In this document: positions 1 through 5,445 of the stretch, piece by piece
How positions within the stretch are numbered: the first letter of the stretch is position 1
Layout of the letters: each line of letters begins with the position of its first letter
Source: SIG440 sp045579055
GTDB taxonomy: Bacteria > Bacillota > Clostridia > Monoglobales > Monoglobaceae
DNA: 7,614 bases
Reading direction: 5' to 3'
NCBI GenBank assembly: GCA_045579055.1
Contig: JAZNLK010000188.1
Location: 1 to 7,614 of the forward strand
Translations under genes and position numbers: made by a program
Notes under the pieces: model-generated
What the model was told of the DNA's origin: nothing
The model's database searches: none
The model's input: the letters and a program-made list of their open reading frames with translations, nothing else

Positions 1-1391
1 ATGCCGGTCTTTTCCTTTTCGTCCTCGGCAAAATTCTTTATCCAGTTGACTCCGTTCTGCATAATTTCACGCCGTGAATCCACTTCATAGCTGAATCCGT
101 CACGGATGAGATTTCCCTCACGGAGTGACGTAGGCGGTTCAGGATTTATGGCATCACGGATAACACTTTTCACATCCGAAAGCTCGTCCAGGCTTTCCCC
201 CAGCCTTTTGAGAATCCCCGCCTCGCATTCAGCCAAAATTTTCTTTATTTCAGGGAGCGTATCAAGAGAATCCGCAATAGCAAGAAGGTCACGGCAACTT
301 GCGGTCTTGTATGTAGTTTTTGCAATAAGCCTTTCAATATCCTGAACAGGCTTCAGGGCTTCAATAATTTCCTCTCGCATAATGGGCTTTGAAAGAAGCT
401 CCCCAACCGCCTTGTGACGGTTCTGAATTTTCGCACAGTTGGCAAGGGGCATCATAATCCACTTTCTCAGCAGTCTTCCGCCCATTGAGGTCTTTGTTTT
501 GTTCAAAACCGCAAAAAGACTTCCCTTGGTCTTTCTGTCACGCATGGTTTCCAGAAGTTCAAGGTTTCTGATACTGTAAAGGTCAAGCTCCATATACTCC
601 TGAGCCTCAATAACCTGAACCTGACGCAGATTTTTCAGCTCTGTTTTCTGAGTTTCGCTGAGGAACATAAGCAAAGCCCCAAGACTGCGCATGGCAAATC
701 CCTTTTGGAACAGCTCCTCCTGAACCTGTCCGAACTTTTCTTCAACATTCTTCTTTGCAGTTTCGGCATCATAAGCCCAGTTATAGTAATTTCTCACCAC
801 ACATCCGAATCTGTCGGCAATGGGTGCAAGAAGTCCCTGTTTTTCATATGCTTCAAGATTGAATATAATTTCAGCAGGAGAAAATCTGCTGATTTCATTG
901 AGGAGCTGAATTTCAATATCCTCGCCCTCAAACTCATTAACCGAAATCTCTCCTGTTGTAATATCAACAAAGGAAATCCCCGCACAAGTGCCTTCCGCAA
1001 ACACCGATGCAAGATAGTTGTTTTTTGAATCCTCAAGAGCCGCCGAATCCATAATTGTTCCGGGAGTGATAACACGGACAACCTCACGCTTCACAATTCC
1101 CTTTGCGGCAGCAGGATCTTCGGTCTGCTCACAAATGGCAACAGTATATCCGTTTTCAACCAGCTTTGCTATGTAACTGTCCACCGAATGAAACGGAACT
1201 CCGCACATAGGTGCACGTTCCTCCTGACCGCAATCCCTGCCTGTCAGAGTGATTTCCAGAACCCTTGACGCAACGATGGCATCCTCAAAGAACATCTCAT
1301 AAAAATCGCCCAGGCGATACATAAGGATGCTGTCTTTATATTCATTTTTAATTTCAAAATACTGTCGCATCATAGGCGTAAATTCCGCCAT
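1..1391 (-). CDS. mutS: DNA mismatch repair protein MutS, N-terminal 463 residues (runs off left edge)
   Basis: MutS recognises mispaired and unpaired bases and starts methyl-independent mismatch repair together with MutL. The reading frame opens with MAEFTPMMRQYFEIK and carries the mismatch-reading Phe-x-Glu motif in LGDFYEMFFEDA (Phe30, Glu32). It continues through the Thr-Gly-Arg-Asp and CGVPFHSVDSYIAKLVENGY segments of domain I (about residues 1-115), the connector domain (about 120-255) and the helical core and lever (from about 270). It leaves the window after NWIKNFAEDEKEKTG, just before the DNA clamp. The Walker A/B ATPase and dimerisation parts, roughly the second half of a protein of about 870 residues, lie outside. 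The ATG at 1389-1391 is preceded by GGAGG (1400-1404) at an 8-base gap. The gene follows the YlbF/YmcA-family gene by 73 bases with no convincing terminator, so it is probably in the miaB operon. Family assignment is very secure; mutL would be expected further left. Confidence 0.97.
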   Translation of the reverse strand, partial: MAEFTPMMRQYFEIKNEYKDSILMYRLGDFYEMFFEDAIVASRVLEITLTGRDCGQEERAPMCGVPFHSVDSYIAKLVENGYTVAICEQTEDPAAAKGIVKREVVRVITPGTIMDSAALEDSKNNYLASVFAEGTCAGISFVDITTGEISVNEFEGEDIEIQLLNEISRFSPAEIIFNLEAYEKQGLLAPIADRFGCVVRNYYNWAYDAETAKKNVEEKFGQVQEELFQKGFAMRSLGALLMFLSETQKTELKNLRQVQVIEAQEYMELDLYSIRNLELLETMRDRKTKGSLFAVLNKTKTSMGGRLLRKWIMMPLANCAKIQNRHKAVGELLSKPIMREEIIEALKPVQDIERLIAKTTYKTASCRDLLAIADSLDTLPEIKKILAECEAGILKRLGESLDELSDVKSVIRDAINPEPPTSLREGNLIRDGFSYEVDSRREIMQNGVNWIKNFAEDEKEKTG

Positions 1392-1464
1392 TTGTAATTC
1401 CTCCAATTTTCAAGTTTAAATTCCGACTCCATCAAGACAGAGCCGACTTGATTCTACGCCAAAA

Positions 1465-1869
1465 CTAATGACAGGACGAACAACCTGCACAGTTGCCGCT
1501 GCAACCGCCCTCGGCAGATTCCTGTTCCTGACCGGTGATGAAGTAGCTGAGAACAGCGTTAACCTGATTCACCATAAGGTCAAATTCCTTGCTTGCTTCG
1601 ATGTATTCGGCAATAAGCTTGTTTCCGGCAATTTTTTCAAATTCTGCCTGAACATAATTGCGGTAGTTTTCCAAATCCTCTTTTGTGGGGTCTGTTCCAC
1701 GAAGATTGTCTGTTGCTGTTTTTCTGTTTTCGTTATAAGTACGAAGAAGTGTTGTTGCTTCCTCATCGTTGTTCATCGCCTCAGCCGCAGCCGAAACCCT
1801 TGCGCTTTCAGCACTTTCTGCAATAAGCTGTCCAAGCTCCTGTGCCTTTTCAATAATTGTATTTCTCAT
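1465..1869 (-). CDS. YlbF/YmcA-family protein with C-terminal four-cysteine tail (RicA-like)
   Basis: This is a 134-residue, mostly helical acidic protein of the YlbF/YmcA family. In Bacillus subtilis, YmcA (RicA), YlbF (RicF) and YaaT (RicT) form an iron-sulfur complex that acts with RNase Y in mRNA processing and affects sporulation, competence and biofilm formation. Residues 1-115 look like the helical family domain (MRNTIIEKAQELGQLIAES...). The last 12 residues form Cys-x3-Cys-x2-Cys-x2-Cys-His (Cys123, 127, 130, 133, His134), ending at the stop, which suits metal or Fe-S ligation. A longer frame starts at an ATG at 1884, but that ATG overlaps the GGAGG at 1878-1882. The ATG at 1869 sits 8 bases after this site and is the better start. 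The miaB stop lies 16 bases upstream, so the two are co-transcribed. The position between miaB and mutS matches ymcA rather than ylbF in Bacillus; the choice between paralogs rests on synteny only. Confidence 0.85.
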   Translation of the reverse strand: MRNTIIEKAQELGQLIAESAESARVSAAAEAMNNDEEATTLLRTYNENRKTATDNLRGTDPTKEDLENYRNYVQAEFEKIAGNKLIAEYIEASKEFDLMVNQVNAVLSYFITGQEQESAEGGCSGNCAGCSSCH

Positions 1870-1877
1870 TTTCTTTT

Positions 1878-1882
1878 CCTCC
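1878..1882 (-). promoter_or_regulatory. Ribosome binding site deciding the start of the YlbF/YmcA-family gene
   Basis: GGAGG lies 8 bases upstream of the ATG at 1867-1869. The more distal in-frame ATG (1882-1884) overlaps this Shine-Dalgarno itself and has no site of its own, so the longer reading frame is unlikely to be the true one. Confidence 0.8.
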
Positions 1883-1885
1883 AAA

Positions 1886-3292
1886 TTATTTAACTATTTC
1901 ACCTATAAGTGACCAGGTTTTTACTTCTGTAATTTTCACATCAATAATTTTTCCCACCATATCCTCCGTGCCACGAAAGTTAACAATCTTTCCGCCGTCG
2001 GTTCTGCCGCAAAGGAAATCGGGATTGGTCTTGCTTTTGCCTTCAACAAGAATTTTTTCGGTTTTTCCAAAATATGCGTCATTCTTCTTCTTTGAAATTT
2101 CATTCTGGAACGCAACCATACGGTCAAAGTTTTTATGCTTTTCCTCATCCGTGAGACAGTCCTCCATCTCAGCCGCAGGAGTACCCTTCCGTTTTGAATA
2201 AATGAACGAGAAAATCATATCATATTCAACTTCCGCCAGAATCGACATAGTCTCCTCAAAATCCTCATTGGTCTCACCGGGAAACCCGACAATAACATCA
2301 CTGGTCAGAACAATATCAGGCATTTTCTCCCGAACCTTTCTGACAATATCCAGATACTTTTCTCTGGTGTAGCTTCTGTTCATCTTTCTGAGGATTCTGT
2401 CGGAACCGCACTGTACCGGAAGATGCAGCTGCTTGCATATTTTCGGTTCATTTGCCATAACCTCAATAAGCTCGTCCGAAATATCCTTGGGATGCGAAGT
2501 CATAAACCTTATGCGTTCAATCCCCTGAACCTTGCAGACCTCCCCAAGAAGCTGGGCAAAGGTCAATCCGTCGGGCAAATCCTTGCCATAAGAATTAACA
2601 TTCTGCCCCAAGAGCATAACCTCTCTGTATCCCTGAGCCGCAACCTCCCTGACCTCTTTCAGAATATTTTCAAGACTTCTGCTCCTCTCTCTTCCCCTGA
2701 CATAAGGAACAATGCAGTAGGTGCAGAAGTTGTTGCAACCATACATAACAGGAATTTTCGCAAGAGGCGGATTATCCCTGACGGAGGTAACTCCCTCAAA
2801 AATTTTTCCTTCACTTTCTTCAATATCAATAACTCTGCCGTCATTCAAGGCTTCATCAAGAATCTGCGGAAAGCGGTACACCACATGGGTTCCAAAAACC
2901 ATATCAACGTGTTTATATTTCTTTTTTATCTGCTCCGCAATATGCTGTTGCTGAATCATACAACCACAAACACCAATAAGCATTGAAGGCTTCTTGCGTT
3001 TCAGGTGTTTGAGTGCACCCAGATTTCCAAAAACTCTGAGCTCGGCATTTTCACGTACAGCACAAGTATTGTAAAGCACCAAATCCGCCTCCTCTGCCGA
3101 ATCACAGAAGCCGTAACCCATATCGCTGAGCATCCCTTTCAGGTGTTCTGAGTCATTTTCATTCTGTGCACATCCGTAGGTCTCAACAAAGGCAAGAGGA
3201 CGTCTGTTTGCCATAGTGTTTTCCATTCGGATTTTCTGTATGAAATCCCGTTGTTTTTCCATTTCAAAGCTGTCAATTTCCTTCAAAGACAA
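1886..3292 (-). CDS. miaB: tRNA-2-methylthio-N6-dimethylallyladenosine synthase MiaB
   Basis: MiaB is a radical-SAM methylthiotransferase that adds the methylthio group to i6A37 of tRNAs reading codons that start with U. The 468-residue product shows the N-terminal UPF0004 domain (about 33-150) with Cys41 (ETYGCAQNENDSE), Cys77 (YNTCAVRENAE) and Cys111 (GVCGCMIQQ), which hold the auxiliary 4Fe-4S cluster. The radical-SAM domain follows (about 178-390) with CNNFCTYC (Cys186, 190, 193). A C-terminal TRAM-like domain (about 405-466) ends in TWSLIGEIVK. The stretch SDRILRKMNRSYTREKY favours MiaB over the paralogs MtaB and RimO. The likely start is TTG (3290-3292), with a GAGGGGAG purine run just upstream. 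The ATG at codon 11 has only a distant AAGGAA. Family length is usually about 440-510 residues, so the protein is full length. It is the first gene of the miaB / YmcA-like / mutS run. An unusual point is Cys295 in LPVQCGS, where Ser is common. Confidence 0.96.
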   Translation of the reverse strand: MSLKEIDSFEMEKQRDFIQKIRMENTMANRRPLAFVETYGCAQNENDSEHLKGMLSDMGYGFCDSAEEADLVLYNTCAVRENAELRVFGNLGALKHLKRKKPSMLIGVCGCMIQQQHIAEQIKKKYKHVDMVFGTHVVYRFPQILDEALNDGRVIDIEESEGKIFEGVTSVRDNPPLAKIPVMYGCNNFCTYCIVPYVRGRERSRSLENILKEVREVAAQGYREVMLLGQNVNSYGKDLPDGLTFAQLLGEVCKVQGIERIRFMTSHPKDISDELIEVMANEPKICKQLHLPVQCGSDRILRKMNRSYTREKYLDIVRKVREKMPDIVLTSDVIVGFPGETNEDFEETMSILAEVEYDMIFSFIYSKRKGTPAAEMEDCLTDEEKHKNFDRMVAFQNEISKKKNDAYFGKTEKILVEGKSKTNPDFLCGRTDGGKIVNFRGTEDMVGKIIDVKITEVKTWSLIGEIVK

Positions 3293-3295
3293 ACA

Positions 3296-3303
3296 CTCCC
3301 CTC
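3296..3303 (-). promoter_or_regulatory. Ribosome binding site for the TTG start of miaB
   Basis: The minus strand reads GAGGGGAG immediately upstream of TTG at 3290-3292. Counting GAGG as the core leaves 7 bases to the start codon, which supports the unusual TTG over the internal ATG ten codons later. Confidence 0.65.
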
Positions 3304-3323
3304 AGTTTAATATAATCAAATAT

Positions 3324-3352
3324 ATTATACTATTCCGTGGAGATTATTGCAA
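3324..3352 (-). promoter_or_regulatory. Candidate housekeeping (sigma-A type) promoter, proximal to miaB
   Basis: On the minus strand, TTGCAA (3347-3352) and a perfect TATAAT (3324-3329) are separated by exactly 17 bases. Transcription would start near 3316, giving a leader of roughly 25 bases that consists mostly of the miaB ribosome binding site. This is the best candidate promoter for the miaB / YmcA-like / mutS run. Confidence 0.75.
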
Positions 3353-3398
3353 TAGCGAAAATGAAAAAAATCAAAAATTTATGTGTTTTTTAGAGGCA

Positions 3399-3427
3399 AT
3401 TACAACATTTTTTGTAAACATTGTCAA
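3399..3427 (-). promoter_or_regulatory. Candidate second (distal) sigma-A type promoter upstream of miaB
   Basis: On the minus strand, a perfect TTGACA (3422-3427) and TGTAAT (3399-3404) are separated by 17 bases. If used, it gives a miaB leader about 100 bases long. An inverted repeat covers the spacer and the -10 (see the dyad entry), so it could be regulated. The -35 bases can alternatively be read as the start of a tiny ORF. Confidence 0.5.
3400..3417. repeat. 18-bp dyad TTACAA-N6-TTGTAA inside the distal miaB promoter
   Basis: The plus strand reads TTACAA, CATTTT, TTGTAA: a perfect 6-bp inverted repeat centred between 3408 and 3409, overlapping the -10 and part of the spacer of the distal promoter. 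The size and symmetry fit an operator for a dimeric regulator. The region is A+T-rich, however, and a chance dyad is possible. No regulator can be named. Confidence 0.4.
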
Positions 3428-3464
3428 ATCACCCCCTCCGGGAACAAAAACTGCGTGAATTTTT

Positions 3465-3818
3465 TTATTTTTGCCGTGCTTTAAAGATAATTGCGGCAAG
3501 AAATCCAAAAAATATTGATGCGGCAATACCGCCTGACGCCGCTGAAATACCCCCCGTGAAAATTCCCAGAAATCCTTTTTCCGAAATTCCCTTCACAACC
3601 CCCTTAGCAAGAGTATTCCCAAATCCGATGATAGGAACTGATGCTCCTGCCCCGGCAAAATCAACGAGCTTATCATAAAGCCCAAAGCTCCCCAAGATAA
3701 CACCCAGAATCACGAAGCTTGTGAGAATCCTGGCAGGGGTCATTTTTGTTTTGTCAATGAGAATCTGAGCCACAACGCAAATAAGACCACCCACCCAAAA
3801 AGCATTAACATAATCCAT
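3465..3818 (-). CDS. spoVAE: Stage V sporulation protein AE (SpoVAEb type)
   Basis: This 117-residue inner-membrane protein belongs to the SpoVAC/SpoVAEb family. In spore formers it is part of the SpoVA apparatus that moves Ca-dipicolinic acid into the forespore and releases it on germination. The sequence shows hydrophobic helices at about 5-22, 30-48 and 85-112, and the family hallmark FAGAGASVPIIGFGN at 54-68. The longer frame opening at 3911 would add 31 residues that duplicate spoVAD coding DNA. The ATG at 3816-3818 has AAAGGAG 8 bases upstream, and the resulting length matches the usual 116-117 residues. The start lies only 4 bases after the spoVAD stop. It is the last gene of the operon. 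No strong terminator follows, only an A/T-rich 5-bp stem, so some read-through towards miaB is possible. Confidence 0.93.
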   Translation of the reverse strand: MDYVNAFWVGGLICVVAQILIDKTKMTPARILTSFVILGVILGSFGLYDKLVDFAGAGASVPIIGFGNTLAKGVVKGISEKGFLGIFTGGISAASGGIAASIFFGFLAAIIFKARQK

Positions 3819-3822
3819 TTTT

Positions 3823-4839
3823 TCAGCTCCTTTCCACCGAAACCGCAACTGCATGTGCCACCGAAGGTATAGTTCCACCCTGAAGAGTTGACGTGGGACT
3901 AAGCAAAGCACCTGTTCCCATAAACAGCAGGTTCTTCAGCTTTCCACCTTTCAGCATATCCATAATATAGCCGCACAAGGTTGAGCCAAGACAGCCGCAG
4001 CCCGAACCTCCTGCGTGAACATCCTGTTTCTTGATATCAAAAATCATACAGCCGCAATCGTCATAATTCTTCGAAATCATATACCCCTTTTCATACATAA
4101 GGTCAATAAGTGCCGCCTTGCCCACAAGCCCAAGGTCTCCCGACAAAATAAGGTCATAAAATTCGGGGCTTCTGCCCGTATCCCTGAAATGTGCCGCCAG
4201 CGTATCAGCCGCCGCAGGCGCCATTGCCGCCCCCATATTGTTGGCATCGGTAACTCCGAAATCCACTATTCTTCCCGATGTAAAGTGTGTAACATACGGT
4301 CCATTTCCGTGTTTTGCAAGGATTGCCGCTCCTGCCCCGGTAACCGTCCATTGTGCCGTAGGCGTCCTTTGACCGCCGTATTCCAAAGGATTTCTGTACT
4401 GTCGCTCTGCCGTACAAAAGTGACTTGAAGTCACCGCCGCCGACACTTCCGCAAATCCACCGTCAATGGTCATGGCTGAAAGCCCGATGGTCTCAGCCAT
4501 AGTTGAACAGGCTCCGTAAACTCCCAAAAACGGAATTCCGAAATCAATGAGCCCAAAGGTGGAGCTGATACACTGATTCAGCAAGTCCCCTGCGAAAAGA
4601 TAGTTAATATTTGCCACATCAAGCTCCGCCTTTTCAGCAGCACGGCTGAGTGCCGCCTTCTGCATCTTGCTTTCAGTCTTTTCCCAGGTTTCCTCGCCCC
4701 ATTCCGCATCTTCCATAATAATATCAAAATGCTGTGACAACGGTCCCTCCGCTTCTTTTTTGCCTGCAACACTTGCCACAGCCAAAAAACTCACTGCATT
4801 TTCCATTTTCACAGTCTGTAATCCCAACCGTTTTTGCAT
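3823..4839 (-). CDS. spoVAD: Stage V sporulation protein AD, dipicolinic acid-binding thiolase-fold protein
   Basis: SpoVAD binds dipicolinic acid at the forespore membrane and is needed for its uptake during sporulation. It has a thiolase-like fold. The chosen protein is 338 residues, the usual family length. Visible conserved segments are AGDLLNQC (83-90), GVYGACSTMAE with the thiolase-type cysteine at 111, SSHFCTAERQYRNPLEYGGQRTPTA split across 138-162, VTDANNMGAAMAPAA (196-210), LSGDLGLVG (232-240), and HAGGSGCGCLGS with His275, Cys281 and Cys283. A GTG at 4866 would add nine residues but has no ribosome binding site. The ATG at 4837-4839 has AAGGGG at an 8-base gap and begins MQKRLGLQTV as in relatives. 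The gene lies 29 bases after spoVAC, and its last codons contain the spoVAE ribosome binding site, which suggests coupled translation. Confidence 0.96.
   Translation of the reverse strand: MQKRLGLQTVKMENAVSFLAVASVAGKKEAEGPLSQHFDIIMEDAEWGEETWEKTESKMQKAALSRAAEKAELDVANINYLFAGDLLNQCISSTFGLIDFGIPFLGVYGACSTMAETIGLSAMTIDGGFAEVSAAVTSSHFCTAERQYRNPLEYGGQRTPTAQWTVTGAGAAILAKHGNGPYVTHFTSGRIVDFGVTDANNMGAAMAPAAADTLAAHFRDTGRSPEFYDLILSGDLGLVGKAALIDLMYEKGYMISKNYDDCGCMIFDIKKQDVHAGGSGCGCLGSTLCGYIMDMLKGGKLKNLLFMGTGALLSPTSTLQGGTIPSVAHAVAVSVERS
3827..3833 (-). promoter_or_regulatory. spoVAE ribosome binding site embedded in the end of spoVAD
   Basis: AAAGGAG forms part of the last spoVAD codons (Val-Glu-Arg-Ser-stop) and lies 8 bases before the spoVAE ATG. 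The overlap decides the spoVAE start and implies that ribosomes finishing spoVAD can re-initiate on spoVAE. Confidence 0.85.
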
Positions 4840-4847
4840 TTTCAAAA

Positions 4848-4853
4848 CCCCTT
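4848..4853 (-). promoter_or_regulatory. Ribosome binding site deciding the spoVAD start
   Basis: AAGGGG lies 8 bases upstream of the ATG at 4837-4839. The alternative GTG at 4864-4866 is preceded by the spoVAC stop region without a purine-rich site. Confidence 0.75.
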
Positions 4854-4868
4854 TCCGGACTTTCACTT

Positions 4869-5318
4869 CTATCCGTAAAATCCCAACAAATACCGTAGCA
4901 ACCCAACCGCAATGGATGCATTTATTCCGTAAACAATAACCGGGCCTGCAATGGTAAACATCTTTGCCGCCACCCCAAGAATATACCCCTCACGTTTAAA
5001 TTCAATGGCAGGCGACACCACCGCATTGGCAAAGCCCGTGATTGGAACAAGAGTTCCGGCACCGGCATATTTAGCGAGCTTGTTATATAAGTTAAGTCCT
5101 GTGAACAACGCCCCCAGAAACACCATAGTTATAGGCACGGCAGTCTTGACGCTTTCCTCACTGAATCCGAAAACCTTGTCAAAAACATCCCCAATCGCCT
5201 GTCCGACGGTACATATACTTCCTCCCGTCAAAAACGCAAAAAACATATTCCTCCACAGCTTGCTTTTGGGCGATGTTTCTTCAATATAGTCCAGATATTC
5301 CCGATTGGAACGATTCAT
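4869..5318 (-). CDS. spoVAC: Stage V sporulation protein AC
   Basis: SpoVAC is a 149-residue inner-membrane protein of the spore. In Bacillus it behaves as a mechanosensitive channel and is part of the SpoVA complex that passes dipicolinic acid. After a polar N-terminus (1-20, with the REYLDYIEETSPKSK segment) come hydrophobic stretches at about 25-46, 60-78, 115-130 and 132-146. The family signature YAGAGTLVPITGFAN is at 84-98, followed by FKREGYILGVAAKMF. The ATG has GGAGG (5326-5330) at a 7-base gap. It is the first gene of spoVAC-spoVAD-spoVAE. The SpoVAA and SpoVAB proteins known from Bacillus are not upstream; a three-gene spoVACDE set is typical of many Clostridia. The signature is clearly shared with SpoVAE, its paralog in the same operon. 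Confidence 0.95.
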   Translation of the reverse strand: MNRSNREYLDYIEETSPKSKLWRNMFFAFLTGGSICTVGQAIGDVFDKVFGFSEESVKTAVPITMVFLGALFTGLNLYNKLAKYAGAGTLVPITGFANAVVSPAIEFKREGYILGVAAKMFTIAGPVIVYGINASIAVGLLRYLLGFYG

Positions 5319-5345
5319 AACTTTCCCTCCGTTAAGATTTTTCAG

Positions 5346-5375
5346 TATTATTTGTATTTTTTCAAAATTATATGC
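5346..5375 (-). promoter_or_regulatory. Candidate forespore (sigma-G/F type) promoter of the spoVA operon
   Basis: spoVA operons are known to be under forespore sigma-G control. On the minus strand GCATA (5371-5375) fits the -35 pattern, and after 16 bases CAAATAATA (5346-5354) partly fits the CATnnTA-type -10. The predicted leader is about 20-25 bases and includes the GGAGG of spoVAC. No good vegetative promoter was seen here. The -10 match is imperfect, so this is tentative. Confidence 0.45.
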
Positions 5376-5410
5376 AAAAAAAGCCCTTCACATATGTGAA
5401 AGACTTTTTT
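5376..5410 (-). terminator. Rho-independent terminator after the 135-residue membrane protein gene
   Basis: The inverted repeat centres on TTCACATATGTGAA (5387-5400). It extends outward with G-U wobbles and a G-C pair to an A tract on one side and a T tract (minus strand, from 5382 down to 5376) on the other. It lies 36 bases past the stop at 5446 and directly before the spoVAC promoter candidate, so it separates the two units. The flanking A and T runs on both sides could make it work in both directions. Confidence 0.8.
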
Positions 5411-5445
5411 GTTTCAAAACAATTATATATTCATTTTCCAACAAC

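Noticed and set aside
705..1087. Short open frames on both strands inside mutS
   Set aside because: They overlap the continuous MutS reading frame, which is open from 1391 to the window edge and carries clear family motifs throughout.
1392..1464. Possible terminator between the YlbF/YmcA-family gene and mutS
   Set aside because: Only a 6-bp ATCAAG/CTTGAT pairing with a 10-base loop and no T run was found; this is too weak to call.
2423..2986. Plus-strand 187-codon open frame opposite miaB
   Set aside because: It is antisense to conserved radical-SAM coding sequence, with no plausible start signals or domain features.
3446..3464. A/T-rich stem after spoVAE as a terminator
   Set aside because: The stem has five A-T pairs only and a 9-base loop, with no GC core, so stable termination is unlikely.
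3840..4866. Longer starts for spoVAE (3911) and spoVAD (4866)
   Set aside because: The extra residues have no family counterpart and no ribosome binding site. The downstream ATGs have well-spaced sites and give the usual family lengths.
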